DNA from: Celoporthe dispersa | Taxonomy: Eukaryota; Ascomycota; Sordariomycetes; Diaporthales; Cryphonectriaceae | Direction of reading: 5' to 3' | Assembly: GCA_016584495.1 (NCBI GenBank) | Contig: WAID01000011.1 | Location: 620,001-684,000, forward strand | Length of the DNA stretch: 64,000 nt | Part shown: positions 24,443-36,745 of the stretch, piece by piece | Layout of the letters: each line of letters opens with the position of its first letter | Position numbering within the stretch: position 1 is the first letter of the stretch | Notes under the pieces: generated by a model | Database searches by the model: none | What the model was told of the DNA's origin: nothing | The model's input: only the letters and a program-made list of their open reading frames with translations | Program-made: the position numbers and the translations under genes

Positions 24443-26817
24443 CTAATCTTCATCTTCGTCTGATTCGTCGTCCTCCAGAACGGCGTTCAGCTGGACACTG
24501 CCATCGCTGTCGCTGTCGCTGTCGCTGTCGCTATCGCTTCCATGTCCCTGGTCGACATTCGTCGTGGTTCCGATAGTCTCTGGCGCCTTTCCCGTATCAA
24601 GCCGTTTCGCTGGAGCTTCCCCTAATTCCTCGCTTTTGCGTTTAAGTGTCGAGGACAGCACGACCGTCTCCTTGGTCTTGCTGAGCCCCGTTCCGCCTAC
24701 TGTTGCCGTGCTTTCTGCGACTATCGTCACGTTCTGCTGGACAGGCGGATGGCTGCTGCTCAAATTGAAGCCCGCCTTGGGTGCCTCGGCCTCAGCCTCA
24801 TCCTCAGCCATCTCCTCGTCCTGATCCTCCTCTTCCACCGTCTCAGGTGCGAGCTCCTCTTCTGCGTCCTCGCCCGCGTGCTGCATCCTCTCCAGTAATT
24901 CTTCGTCATCCTCACCGCCGTCTGTGGCAATAGTAGCTCCCTTGTCCATCCGCAAGTTGCTCCTCAGCACCTCGACTTCGGCATCCCTAGAAAAGTCCCT
25001 TGCAAGGAAAGGGAGCACACTCGCGAGCATTCTGCCTGTCCTTGTGCGGTATGGGTTCAACACGCTCACCATCATCGCCTCCTTGTTGTGAGACAGCACT
25101 GCCGTGCGGTCGACGAGTGCGCGGAGGGTTTGCTTGAGGTGCTGCTGAGGTAGGTGTGACAAGAATTTCGATAGAAGGGAGGATGCAGCTCCGAGGTGCG
25201 CTGCTGAGAGGGCCGGGACCACGACAGACGCAGCTTTAGACTGGATGGTCAAATAGGCGTCCGCGTTGGAGGAGGGTTTGGCGGTGGATGCTTTGCCATT
25301 CGCGGGCTTCACGTCCTGTGGCGAGGCGTTAGGCCTGGCGTGCCCTGATGCAGCAAGGAGGTCGCGGCAGCAGGATCGTATAAGTTTGTCCAGGGAGTTA
25401 ACACTGAGCTTGGACATGGTTGGGCCGTGAAGGAGGAGGAGCCTGTAGACGAGAACATAGGCATGCTCGCGGACGAAGGCAATTTGGTGATGAGCGTCGA
25501 AAATTCGGATGGTCTGATGTAGCATGTCTGCTGCTATCGGGACGGCGTTATCCTGCAGCCTCTGTATGAGAGATATCAGAACGCTCATAACGGCAGCATG
25601 TATGTCCGGGAGAGCAGTCCATAGCTCGTCTTTTCTCTTCCCTTCCAATAGCGGAGTTGAGCTGGGTGTCGTCTTGGCTCCGCGTCCCCTTCTGAGGAGG
25701 AGGCACGATCAGGGTGATTCTGGCAGTTAGATCCAGCAGCGTCGAGACTGGAGTGGTCACAGGTGTTTTGGTAGGAGACTTGAGGAATTCCGAAAGCGTC
25801 TCAAGCAGACCGACCAGCCTCTCAGCGCCGCTCGACAAGCCAAGCCACGGAGGTAGTTGCTCTGGTACGTCGCTGCCGCCATGCGGAACGCCCTCAGAGC
25901 CAACAATTTGTCGCCTATAGCCGCTACTCGATTCCCAAGACTCCTGAACGGCACGGAACACCTGGTCAGCTGTGCTATGACTGGTCTTCATGAAGCCCTC
26001 GATTGCTTTGCGCCACTCCTCTGCATTGCCGTTTTTTGGCGTCGTATAATGTTGCAGGGCAAATAACTTTCGGGAGCATACGCGCAGACTATGCGGCACA
26101 AGTATCTGGCCTGCTGCTGTTGGAGCAACGTAGCCCCTGAAGGTCATCTTAATCTGTGCGCTGAACGGTCGCAGGGTTGTCGGGTACAGAGGCGTGATGG
26201 TGCACAAAGCATTGGCCACCGTCTCGACGAGCCGCAGCGGCGGTGGACTAGCCTTGTTTGATTCGGGAGGGTTGACGACCTGTAGACAGGCTTTGACAAA
26301 GGCCGAGAGAGTAGGAGATGCTATCTCTCGGACAAGTGCTTGGTACTCGTTGAGGAGTGTATAGATCCTCGTCAAGGTGACAATGGCGATTTCCCTAGCC
26401 GGAAAGGGGTCATTTTTCTAGAAATTACGTTAGATTTAAAAAAAATCATCGAGCCGCGGGGGATTGGCTAACCTGTACTATGGACAAGAGTCCTTGAATC
26501 CATGGCCCTGAAGTCCGTAGACACTCGTACCCGCCAACGTCAATGACCGCCTTGATCAATATTGCTGCTGAGAACCGGGAGGGCTCGCTGCGTCCATTCT
26601 TGAGGAGGGTAGTGAGTTGAGTCTTCAGCTTGTGGACCAGGACAGAATGCTCAGGCGCACCGTCCTTGAGCCTCTGGTCCACCGCAAGAGATAGAGCTCC
26701 TCCACAGCGATGTATATGGCTGATTAGATTTGGACACAAGGGTGGAAGAGCATCAGGATCTGTTGATGCCAAGCGCCGGCAGAGGACCTGTAGGTCTGGT
26801 GGTAATGACATGGCCAT
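24443..26817 (-). CDS. RIX1: Rix1, pre-60S ribosome maturation factor
   Basis: Component of the Rix1 (Rix1-Ipi1-Ipi3) complex that processes ITS2 pre-rRNA and remodels nuclear pre-60S particles with the Rea1 ATPase. Exons 26817-26473 and 26417-24443 with a 55-nt intron (donor GTTAGC). About 772 residues after removing one surplus base near 25645-25648. The N-terminal RIX1 domain is clear: HRCGGALS, VLVHKLKTQLTTLL, AAILIKAVIDVGGYECLRTS, then across the splice AREIAIVTLTRIYTLL. The middle is an all-helical repeat region (EGKRKDELWTALPDIHAAV, YVLVYRLLLLHGP). The C-terminus is very acidic with a Ser-Asp tract and ends DESDEDED, usual for nucleolar factors. It is divergent to YPP1, sharing a spacer of about 850 nt. 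Confidence 0.92.
24501..24540. repeat. in-frame Ser-Asp hexanucleotide repeat in RIX1
   Basis: Tandem TCGCTG-type units (plus strand GTCGCT) encode alternating Ser-Asp residues in the acidic C-terminal tail of Rix1. A repeat of this kind is prone to length change. Confidence 0.8.
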
Positions 26818-27668
26818 CTAAGAGCCGATGTTGACTGGATATTATTTTTGATATTGGAGCCCAGTCAGTGTGTAGAATGAGGCCTGAGGACTCAGTATAA
26901 GCTGAGACTCGTCCACAAGAAGCTGGTTCGACCCTGATCTGCACGGTGTAATGATCCTTGGTAGTAATGAAGGAGACGGCCAAGAGCTTGTGTGATCCTC
27001 TATCGCACCCTGTGCAAATGTCGTTAAAGCATCATGAGAAAATCTAGTCGACGTTTGTGTTGAAGTTTTGACATTGTAAATAAATTTCTACAGGGGTGTC
27101 GGTAGTGGGTCTTGTTCGATTGAAAACGGCGTTTAGCGGAGGTCGGTTTCTGAGAGAAGATCCCAAGACCCCTGGAGGCAAACCACCGCTGCCCCCTAGG
27201 CTCCCTGAGTTCAGTGCCTGGGCCCTCCCTGCGTCCGCCTTTCCCGCATGTCGATCGGAACTTGAGCTGCGCGCCTGCCTTGCTGCTGTCACTTTGTGAC
27301 CAGGGGTGCAAGCTGACGATTACGAAGTTGTTGTTCAAGGTTTAATGCTGCATTCCACTTGCTAACCATGCTGGAACGCTCGTTAGAAATGCTGTCATTA
27401 CTTGTGAATCACTTGTGATACCTCAGTCCTGTCTTGGACCTTGAATCTCTCCTTTCGTCTCTCCAGCCTTGCGCAGTGTTTTTGGGCAATACCAGTACAT
27501 TTGGCCCTCTAATTCCTAATTTAATTGGCTCTGCAGCTGCTCTCCTCAATGCTCAGACCCGCCTTGTCTGGTCTGTGTTGATACGGTACTTGGCCAATTC
27601 ACCTTGGGCTCGCTGTCGCGTCCCAAAACCCCTTTTCCTACACCCTTCGTCAACAGGCTCTGCGCACA
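26818..27668. other. shared divergent promoter region RIX1 / YPP1
   Basis: About 850 nt between two divergently transcribed start codons. The right part (27430-27660) is pyrimidine-rich, fitting the YPP1 leader. No independent gene is supported, although an open frame of about 104 codons crosses the leader. Confidence 0.5.
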
Positions 27669-30600
27669 ATGGCTGTAAGTCTTTTCTGCGACCACCTTTG
27701 CAGCTGATTGATACTCGTTCGCCTTGGGAGACTGACAGGCATGAATAGCCCAACCCGGCCAAGGGCAGAGGCTACCTAGACCAGCTAGACAATGCTCGAT
27801 GCGAAGGAAACTGGGACGCTGTTCCAGAGCTCGTCCGCAAGGTTCGAAAGCACGCGCCGGCCAGAGCCTGTACGAAAAACCTACTCCGAACCCTGCTTGC
27901 TCCTACGGTTGCCTTCTCTGACAAGATGACGGTGCAGGCTTAGCATTAACCGCCGAGATCGAACATGGCATTGTCAGAGCCACCAAATCCCAGAGACCGA
28001 CCACTGCGCGCCCGGGTACAGCCGCGTCTGGTAACATTCCTTCGCAAGACATCGAGGTCGCCGGTCAATTACCGAAACTCCTGAGTATGATCGACGAGGA
28101 GCAGACCTACGCGGAAGACCGCTTCCAGGCACAGGTCTGCGCAGGGTGGCTGCACTGGGTCATTGGAGAATATGAGCTCGCCTCCGTTCGCCTGCCGGAA
28201 GGTCTAGAGGAAAACTCAGTCGAGAGCCTGGAGAACATCTCAGAGTGGACGAGGGTCTGCTTGCTCAAGTCCGCCTATCTACGGGCCAACTGCTTGGCTC
28301 GGAACAACAACGAGGTCCAGGCGCTGGCGGTATTTGAGGCTGCAATCCCTCCCTTGTCCTATACATGGAGCAGCCATACGGCAAAGAAGGAGCTCAGATA
28401 CTGGTCAGAGCTGTTCCTCACGGAGTTCTGCATGCTTTTCAATGGTTGCCGTGACAGGGGACAAGTGTCACTAGAGGAGGGCAACTCGTTAGTTTGCTTC
28501 CGGTCTTGGGCCAGATGGTGGGAAGGCCCGAAAAGCGCTGCTTTAACGGGTGGCTTCGGCTTCAAAGGTTCGGTACCGCGACGGCGCATATGGTTCGAGT
28601 ACTTTGAGACCCTCTCGACGATTCTGCAACAGGACCTCGCTTACCCGACAGCGTATACAACGATCACCGGCGAGGATTCAGTGCGGAATCACCTCTGGGT
28701 GGAGCTGACCAAGGCTGAAAGCAACTTTGAGAGCCTACTTCTGGGCGAGACATCCTTCCCCAGGGCTGATGAGGATAGGGAAGAGATCGAGCTCTTTGTG
28801 GAGATGCTTATGCAGAACTGGGCGATTCTGACTGGACGTGGTTGGAATGATCAGGATCTCGGCCAGGGCGGCAAGGCTGCTGTCAGCGCGACTGTCCTCG
28901 AACTATTGTACCGCGCATCGATGAAGACCTTCCATTCGACTGCCATCTTGAGAAATCTCTTCATCGTTCATCTCGCTGTGGCCGAGTTCGACCTCGCTCT
29001 GAAGGCCTTCGACTCGTATCTCGACATCGTCAAAAAGGGCAAAGCGCGCGTAGAGAAGACAGGACACCAGGAGAAGAGCCTTGATGCCGACGCTACCGTC
29101 TTGGAGACAATATGCCTATGCATTTCGGCCCTGAGCCGCTTCGGCGGGAGGGAAGCGGCTGAGAAAGCAAGGGCGCTTGCCACGGAGCTGGAGCACTGGA
29201 TCGAGAAGCTCGAGCCGCCACCTACAAACGGCGGGATGCAGTCAGTCAAGGAAGAGGGGGGCAGGACTTCGGCAACAGGGGACCGCGTGCCAGGCAAGAT
29301 CCTCGCGTTGGCCTGGCAGTCGATTGGACTCGCGCAGGCACAATGGGCGCGGACGACATTCGATGCAAATACTCGGACAGAGGTGCAGAGGAAAGCCATC
29401 AGGTCACTGCGGGCGTCTTTGTCGTCGGATTTCGGCGGTTCTGCGGATGTCCGCGGTGTGTTCGCCCTCGGTCTGCTCCTTGCTGAGCAGCGAGAGCTGA
29501 CCACTGCCATCGAGCTCGTCAAGACAGCACTGTTGACGAAACCAGCCGAGGACGAAACTTTGGTCCTGCACAATGGGCCCTTTTGGAGAGAGAGGTCATT
29601 AATCCCTTTGTGGCATCTGCTCTCGCTTCTTCTCAGTGCGAGACAGGAGTACATACTCGCCGCTAGGACATGTGAATGTGCTTTTGAGCAGTTTAGGGAT
29701 CCAGCTGTGCTGTTCGGACGCCAGCAGCTTTACAAGAGTGACCACCTGAACGAAGTAGAGATGGACCATGAGGCTACCAAAGGCTTGGTGGATGAGATGG
29801 ACGACTACGAGAAAGAGAACATCTTGGAGGTCAAGATGACCCAATTGGCAATTGTCGAGATCATGGAGGGGCCCCGGGTGGCAGTCAATGCCAGCTTGGA
29901 ACTCTTGACTCTGTTCTCCCGGCTGTTTGGAAGCGCACAGCCAAAGCAACAGAGTCTAGCGCCACCGAAAACTTCAGCTGTCCCAAGGACCTCGGGCACG
30001 TTCAGGAGCATCAGGAGTGGCATATTTGGCAACCGAAGCAGCCGGGCAGACACCGCCGTCCCTCAGCGGCCAAATGATGCGAAGACGGAGAAGAGTGAGA
30101 GCAGACCCCAGACTGCCAACACCACAATCACTCGGGCGCCGACGATCCAAGTCCATGGGAGTCCCAATGAACCGCGCTCACGAAGGAAGTCGACCAGCAA
30201 TGAGAAGCGTAGTGAGTCTGCCAGAAGAAACAGTCTCCGCAAAAGGATCCTCACAGTGCTCGGCCGCGTGCTTCTAGCAGTGGGCCAAATCCACATGCCG
30301 CGACAATTGTTGACGGAGAGCCGTTCTACACGCCGCTGGGAGAGGGCCAGGGGCTGCAAGCCTCCGATATATTTGCTCACGCCCAGAGCCGGAATCCCCT
30401 ATCGCGCCCATCGTCAGCAGTGAACACCCCAGGCCTCTCCAGAACGGTGTCTCAGAACTCGGACTTTTCCCCGAGAGCAAGGGCCACAGAGATGTCTGGC
30501 TTTGCACTGGAGGCCATGGAGCCTTTTGGCGCTATCTTGCCGGTGATACAATTCGACAAGGCACACGAGAAGAGGCGTAGAGGGGTCACGCTGGTCAAGA

Positions 30601-31515
30601 TTTGGCTCATGATCGCGGGCTTCTACCGCAGAGCTGGCATGTATGACGACACCAAGGGAGCAGTCGCAGAGGCACAGAAGATTGTACAGAACATGGAGGC
30701 AGACATGGGCAAAGAGTCAGGAGACACCGGCAAGAGGTCTCCAGGCTCCTCCCTCGCTTAGAGATCCTGGATGGGCTGGCAAGAAGTCGATCGAGGAGCT
30801 CTGGGCCGATGTCTGGTGTGAGGTAAGCAGCACTCTTTCCATGTATTCGCCTAAACAAACGGTGCTAACATGCATGTAGATGGGACATCTGTCCTTGGCG
30901 AAAGACGATGTTGTTTCGGGTCGACTGGGGTTCGAGGCAGCTTTGACGCATTTCCCTGACCACCCCGCCGCTATAGTTGGCCTTTCCAACATATTGCTCG
31001 ACCTCTACTGCGAGAAGATTGTGCCGCCAAAGGCCTTCCCGGGCCTAGACCTTGTGGGGGGCTCGGACGCCATGCCTGGGACAGACCAAAGCACCGCCGA
31101 CATTATATCGCCGGCCCCGAAGCCATCAGACCTGACGAAGCTGTTGCCGACGCAGCCGCTTGGTCTCGGCGCCTTCAAGCACCCGAAAGGAGAACGAACC
31201 CAGCAAGCAGGCGTGCCTAAGAGCCCGACGTCGCCGCATCATGAGAGCCATCTCCCGCCTCCATACAAGTCCTCGTCGATGCCGCTTGTCGACCGTCTTG
31301 CATCCCGCGACAGAGCCTATGGCCTCTTGTCCAACCTCACCAAGCTCGGCTCGGGGTGGAACTACTCGGAAGCCTGGTTCGCTCTAGCTAGGGCGCACGA
31401 GGAGAGCGGACAGGCAGACAAGGCAAAGGAGGTGCTCTGGTGGTGCGTGGAGCTTGAAGAGGGCATGGGCGTTCGCGAATGGAACTGTGTGAATGCTGGA
31501 GGGTATGTTCTCTAG
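27669..31515 (+). CDS. YPP1: Ypp1 / TTC7-like TPR protein of the PI4-kinase complex
   Basis: Scaffold that recruits the Stt4 phosphatidylinositol 4-kinase to the plasma membrane together with Efr3. Four exons: 27669-27674 (only Met-Ala), 27749-27869, 27938-30822 and 30880-31515; about 1215 residues. Domains: N-terminal helical repeats (LDQLDNARCEGNWDAVPELV; WLHWVIGEYELASVRLP; WSELFLTEFCMLF), mid-protein TPR helices, a Ser/Arg-rich disordered insertion near residues 690-780, and C-terminal TPRs with ELWADVWCE, MGHLSLAKDD, ALTHFPDHPAAIVGLSN and GWNYSEAWFALARAHEESGQ. Two single-base length differences interrupt it: one base too few at the A4 run 30241-30244, and one too many in the CCC at 30751-30753. 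Their effects cancel. All introns have GT-AG ends (donors GTAAGT, GTACGA, GTAAGC). Confidence 0.92.
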
Positions 31516-32040
31516 AATACGAGTCGCAAAGAGAAACTTTTCACTTCACTGCGAATGTATACATATATAGTCTTGTTGAGCAGGTTTGACCTCAAATAGA
31601 ATTTACGTTGCGGGCTAGGGTGGTCGGAGAGGATGGACTTGGCTAAAGGACTGCTAGTGCTAGTATGAAGCAGAACTCTTGTACTGGCGAAAAGAAAATA
31701 CAGAATGAAATCTACTCATAGCAAATTGAGGCTTTTGATCCGAGAAAAACAAGGTGATTGCTACTTCACTAGCCCTTCTACCAAGTACTGGCCCAGACCC
31801 CTACACTTCCCCAGTGCACGGGCCAGGTCGCGGTACGCGTCTTTCTCGGGCTGTTTTTCTCCACCAAACCCACCCACCCAAGCTGCCACTTCCACACCCA
31901 CCTAAATCCTTACATGTATCAAGTACAGTGCACATTGTACGCTCGTTTGACGCAACCTGGCCATCAGTTACGCATAGGTCTCGGCAGCGGAAGAATCCCC
32001 CTCACAGCAAGCTCGACCTATATTACAAACACTGCGCGCC
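31516..32040. other. intergenic spacer, nothing recognised
   Basis: About 525 nt between the YPP1 stop and the next plus-strand start. The C/A-rich stretch at 31790-31910 resembles a promoter or leader. No gene supported. Confidence 0.5.
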
Positions 32041-33953
32041 ATGCCGCGCCCAACCCGATCACGAGTCGCTGCGACGCGACGTGGCGGCGAGTCATCGTCG
32101 ACCCCTTCTGACGACCCCGCGATCACCGCACCTGCTGCGACTGCAAAGCCTGATGAGTCTGGGGCCCCAATGCACTCAGACGTGACGGACATCTACGGCG
32201 TCAGTGATCGCGAACTCGAGCGCCAGCGCAAGGCGAAAAGAGACCCCCGTCGACACTAACAACCCGACTTCTGCCGCCACGCGAAGCACACGCACCCGGG
32301 CAGCTAACGCAGCGCTCTCCGCCTCCCGCGCCCACCGCGACGCAGCGATGGCGCGTCTTGACGATCTGACTTCGACGACGGCGAATGCGGACGACAGCCC
32401 TGTCGTGGAGATTGGACGTAAAGATAACACCATGGAGGTCTCGTCGCTTCTTGGAGGTGGTGGGAGAGGCCGTCGCGGTGGTGCTGGTGCCGGCGGAGAT
32501 CTGTCAGACATGGAGATCGGAGACTCAGAGATCTTTGGGAACTTGGACAGCAGCTTTGATGCCACGTTGCACGGCGAGGGCTCGGACTCGCGAAGTGGCG
32601 TGAGGAGCGCGGATACGTCGACCTTCAACATGAGCGTGTTTCGACGCCAGCCGAGCAGAACGCGTCGTCGGCAGAGCAGCATCGTGGGAAAGGACGATGC
32701 GCCAATCCGACCGAGCAGCCGTGGTCCGACTACACCGGGGCTGAGCTCGACATTCAGCCTTGGGAACTTCAAGCGACGCCAGAGGCAGCCCAGCATCTTG
32801 CTGAGCTCAGCACAGAAAGCTTCTTTACATCTGCAGCGGTCGCGCACCACCAGCGCGGCGAGTGGGGACGAGGGTGATGATGACAATGCGGTGGAGAGTG
32901 ATGTGGAGGAGTCATTCTTGCCCGAAGCGGAGGGCACGCCTGTCAGAGTGTCGCGAGGCAGAAAGAGCGAGCAGGGGATTGCTGGAGCTGAGACACTAGC
33001 TGAAGGAGGACGCGAGACGCGCTCCAGAAAGCGAAAGTCTACAGAAGCCCACGATGACGAGTCAACCAAGAGGCAGGCTGTCGAAAAGGAGACGGAGGAG
33101 GAGGAGGACGACGACGACGAGACGATGCACCAGTCCATCGAGAGCGATGCTCTATCGTCTCCTCCATCCTCTCCGAGACTTGCGGAGCAGAGACGTCGTG
33201 CCAGCCCGGAGCTGGACGATGACATCCTTGCACCGCCAGCAAGCAGCTCGCGCGAGGGTAGTCCTACGGTATGGCCGCCTCTCAAGAACCTTGCAAAGAA
33301 GCATCGCGGCCATCCACCATCGCGGGCCAAGACGCCAGCCCTGGATGACGACATGTCAGATATCTCTGAGCCTCCATCCCTCACGCACTCGCCCAACTTC
33401 AAGGCTACCAAGACTGCTGGTGCCGCCGCGAACAAGCGGAAAGAGTCACCCATGCTGTCGACTGCTGACCTAGAGGTGCTGTTGCCGCGTCGACGTCGCA
33501 AGGCCCAGAGAGATAACTACGACATGGATGATGGAGAGAGCAGCGCACCGGAGACGGGGACATTACCACGCCGAGTCGCCAAGAAGAAGACCTCCATACC
33601 CCTCAACGGCTCAGCCAAGACCAACGGAATCAACAATCAAGCCAAGACCATCGCCTCTGCGTCAGCCCCAGCGAGGCGGACAAATCGTCGGAAGTATGGA
33701 TCCCGCAATTTCGACAAGGAGAATATGACCGAGGGCGACTCTATTGAGGTTGCCGGCGAGTCTTCCCCACCGCTCGACGACACCGCGTTCGAGGCGGATG
33801 CGAATGGCGACGATGACACTGGCACTAGCACTACACCTGGTCTGGGTGACGAGCTGAAGGCTGCGTCAAAAAAAGTTCAGGGAGGTAGACGAGTGGGAGC
33901 TGGAGTTTGAGGAGGCTGTTGAGCCCTCCTCTGATCTGCCCGAGGGCCGTTAG
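32041..33953 (+). CDS. unknown low-complexity, probably nuclear protein, about 636 aa
   Basis: Start ATG at 32041 (context CGCGCC). Two surplus bases, in the A4 run 32236-32239 and the A7 run 33868-33874, break the frame. With both removed the product runs to the TAG at 33951-33953. The N-terminus is Thr/Arg/Ala-rich, then VTDIYGVSDRELERQRK, a helical TRAANAALSASRAHRDAAMA, a Gly/Arg patch, and short conserved-looking segments (FNMSVFRRQPSRTRRRQSS, STFSLGNFKRRQRQPS). A long acidic Ser/Glu/Asp region with basic KR clusters (candidate nuclear signals such as SRKRKS) follows, then a motif ADLEVLLPRRRRKA. The C-terminus is FREVDEWELEFEEAVE. I recognise no named family. The acidic/basic pattern suggests a chromatin- or kinetochore-type scaffold, but this is inference only. 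Confidence 0.72.
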
Positions 33954-34404
33954 AAAGAAGACGAGAGACGACAGCGACAGGCCGTGTTTAAGCTTGTTGC
34001 TACGGGACTAGTCACAGGAAAAATGGGACGGGGAGAGTTGTCTGGTAATGATTGTTTTCACATGCTTACGAGGTATCACATACCCCTGGCTCGGCTTGGT
34101 ATTGGTGGTAATCTGGATGAGAGGCGCGAGCATGGACCTCTGCTGCAAGGCTTGTTCTACATACCCCTGACTAGCTACAACAGATGATCCCGATTTGTTT
34201 CGCCATTTATCCTGCTGTCCCTGGTCTCTGCGACTTTATCTTGATTTCGCGAGTGGCCTTGCCACCCAGATGGCACGAGGTGCGACTCCGTCAGCCGTGC
34301 ATGTTCTCTAGATGAGCAATGGTACATCAGCATCTGGCTGCTCAGCGCCTGAGAAGTCCTCAACCTAGTATCATAACGTCTTCCATCGGTGGCTATGGAT
34401 GAGA
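33954..34404. other. convergent 3' intergenic region
   Basis: 450 nt between the stop of the low-complexity protein and the stop of TIP41. No gene seen. Confidence 0.5.
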
Positions 34405-35338
34405 TCATGAGGGAGGGGTTGAAAGGGTAATGCTTTCCACCTGCTGCTCTACCACTGGTAGCAAGTGCGCGACCTGGTTAGCATCTCGTAGCGCGGAGGT
34501 GACGGCGTCTGGCGTTAGCCCCGACATGAGCAAGGCCTGCGGCGAAGCGGTCAGTATCGAGTCTCCTCTCCGCCGGAAACGATCCCTCTCCCCTGGCAAA
34601 GGAGAACAAGCTCACCTTCTTCACATTCGCGAAACTGTCCTCCTTGGTCGTGTACTCCCGAATCACCTCCTCCTCCGCGAAACCCACATACAGCCTCGTA
34701 TCCCTGACCCGCACCACCACGTTGTCCAGCCTCATGTACAGCCGCGCCAGCAGCAGCATGCGCTGCGCCATCACGCGGACCTTGACGCTGTAGACGCTGA
34801 TGCCGTTGTCGTCCAGCTCGCTCTCGAAGAGGACGACCTCGTCAAAGAACAGGATCGGGTCGCGCCGCTTCAGCAGCTCCAGCGGTATGGACTTGTCGGG
34901 CGCGGGCTCCAGCCTGCCTCCACTGGCGGCGTGCGTCTCTGTGCCGGCGTACGCTGTGGAGTAGCTCCAGTCGTAGGGCTTGACGACCTCCCGGATGTCG
35001 TGGGCGGAGCTCCTCTCCCGCGAGCTGCTCCACTCGCCGGCGTAGGCCACCTGCAGCATGTTGGCGCCCGTCTTGTCGACGCTGTCCAGGGCGGCCTCGG
35101 CCGTGAACTCGACCCCCCAGCCCGAGGGCGTGTGGCGCACGGCGACGAGGTTGTCGCCAAAGATCATCTCCGGGATGGGGATACCCAGGCGGTGGGACAT
35201 TTCGTCTATGGGGCCGGACTTGGAGATGGGGAGCTTGCGGGAGGAGATGGCGAAGGGGCCCTGGGTGTGGGTGGTGGTGGCCTGTGAGAGCATGCTGGGG
35301 TCGGGGTATGGCTCGTCGGGGGAGGTAATGTGGTTCAT
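34405..35338 (-). CDS. TIP41: Tip41, PP2A-type phosphatase regulator
   Basis: Conserved TIP41/TIPRL family protein, which binds Tap42 or PP2A-type catalytic subunits and tunes TORC1 signalling. Two exons: 35338-34616 and 34536-34405, intron 79 nt (donor GTGAGC, acceptor GCCGCAG); 284 residues. Start chosen at the ATG at 35338 (CCAAAATGA context); the upstream in-frame GTG at 35380 is not needed. Family landmarks occur in order: FAISSRKLPISKSGPIDEMS, LGIPIPEMIFGDN, DKTGANMLQVAYAGEW, VVKPYDWSYST, IPLELLKRRDPILFFDEVVLFE, LDDNGISVYSVKVRVM, LLLARLYMRLDNVVVRVRDTRLY and EVIREYTTKEDSF. The C-terminal exon adds about 44 helical residues. The frame is intact. Cytosolic. It is convergent with the unknown protein at 32-34 kb. 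Confidence 0.97.
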
Positions 35339-36319
35339 TTTGGGCGATTGGGTATGAGACAGGGTACAGTGCGTGCTCACTCCCTGGTGTCGTGGGTGTG
35401 CAGGCCCTTGGCTTGGTGAAGCCCTTGGTGAACAGGCTCAGGTATCGCAGGGTCGATGAGAGGGGGTGTTTTGAGACGGGATTGCGCCTGTTAGAATTGT
35501 GCCGCGCACCGTACTATTTGGTAGCTGTACTGGGGCAGATAGAGACTTGGCAGTGAAGGCGGCCTGGGCTTGAGACCGGAAATCAGAGTCTGGAGAAGAA
35601 AATAGCCCCAAAGTAGAGCGCGGCACTTGTCTTCAACGGCGTCGAGGATGTCTGGTTTTGATGGCCTAAAGAAAGCCTCGACTTGGGTGCAACTCGGTAA
35701 AATAGGGCACTGCCAGGCGGGACCCGCGTAGGCCCCCAGCCAGCCAGCTTAGGGGGTCACTCGCTTACATAAAGCCCCTGCTAGAGCTAACTTCAGTACG
35801 CAGACGAGGCTACGCAGCCTCGAGGGAGATGGGGAGGGGGGATGCCAGCGTCCTGAACGAGGGAAGTCTGCCGAATTACACTTCGATTCGAAGTGCTACC
35901 TACATAGGAATATCTCGGTCTGATGCTCCTCACAAATCTGGCGGGAGGAAGAGAATTTTTCATACTGTTGTTTGAAATTCAGCTATTAGATATTCGATAC
36001 ACAAGCACGCTGGCTCAGTCGAACCCACGTCGCTCCATCTTGCTTCTCCAAGGCTACAAGCGGTACAACTTATCGTCTCAATTCCGAGGATATTATCCAG
36101 TCTAAGGAAGACTCGATGATCTGGGCTTTCTCCATGGGACGCCAGTCCGAATCCGCTGGGTCATTTCCATTGCTTGTTTCTTAACCTTGCTTTCCACCAC
36201 ATTGGCGCCAAGATTTCTAGTATAGTGGTATTCAGTGCTATGCCTCTGATTTGACTAGCACCCTCACTAAATTATACATTGAATTTTTCTGCAAATCTGA
36301 GCGTAATATGGTGTTCGAG
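35339..36319. other. AT-richer spacer, possible decayed sequence
   Basis: TIP41 upstream region followed by AT-richer sequence than its surroundings, with short frames on both strands and no recognisable motif. It separates two housekeeping genes and may contain old, decayed coding or repeat sequence. Confidence 0.4.
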
Positions 36320-36745
36320 AATAGCAGGAGATAGAGAGTCGTGGCGCAGATCAGAGCTCTCACAAGCTGGAGAACAAACCCTCCAGGGCTACCGACAGTA
36401 TCATCCTAAAGACAAGTGACGGCCATCTACTTGCTTTCCTCAAACCCCTCACAACAGCAAAGGTCGATGTGGGTGGCAGAATGGACACGGTCAGCAGATC
36501 CGAAGTTATAGAAAGAATCAACGATGACTCCCTCGGATGGCAAAAGCCCAAGGAAGCCACGGGAATGTTGGTAGCTGTATGTAGAGACTTCGCCTCACTA
36601 TATGGTAGCAGCATCGAGGTTAAGGTTAAGCTGGAAGGTCTGTGGCGCTTATGGTATTCGAGAGGTAGGTTGGCTGGTCATCGATTCTGTGGAAGCATAC
36701 TGAGTCTAGCCGTGGGTGTACTCACCTAGAAAGCTTGTCGGGCTG
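36320..36745 (+). pseudogene. coding-like stretch of unknown origin, about 130 codons
   Basis: An open plus-strand frame from an acceptor-like ATAGCAG near 36333 encodes a protein-like sequence (SIILKTSDGHLLAFLKPL, DTVSRSEVIERINDDSLGWQ, GMLVAVCRDFASLYGSS), with Met at 36481. A possible donor GTAGGT at about 36665 and acceptor CTCACCTAG at 36729 would end it after a few codons. The opposite strand is also open here, with a phase-matched pair of exons (about 36904-36726 and 36630-36360), but that frame lacks an ATG and is Ser/Leu-rich. I prefer the plus strand on composition. It may be a gene remnant. No family recognised. Confidence 0.3.
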
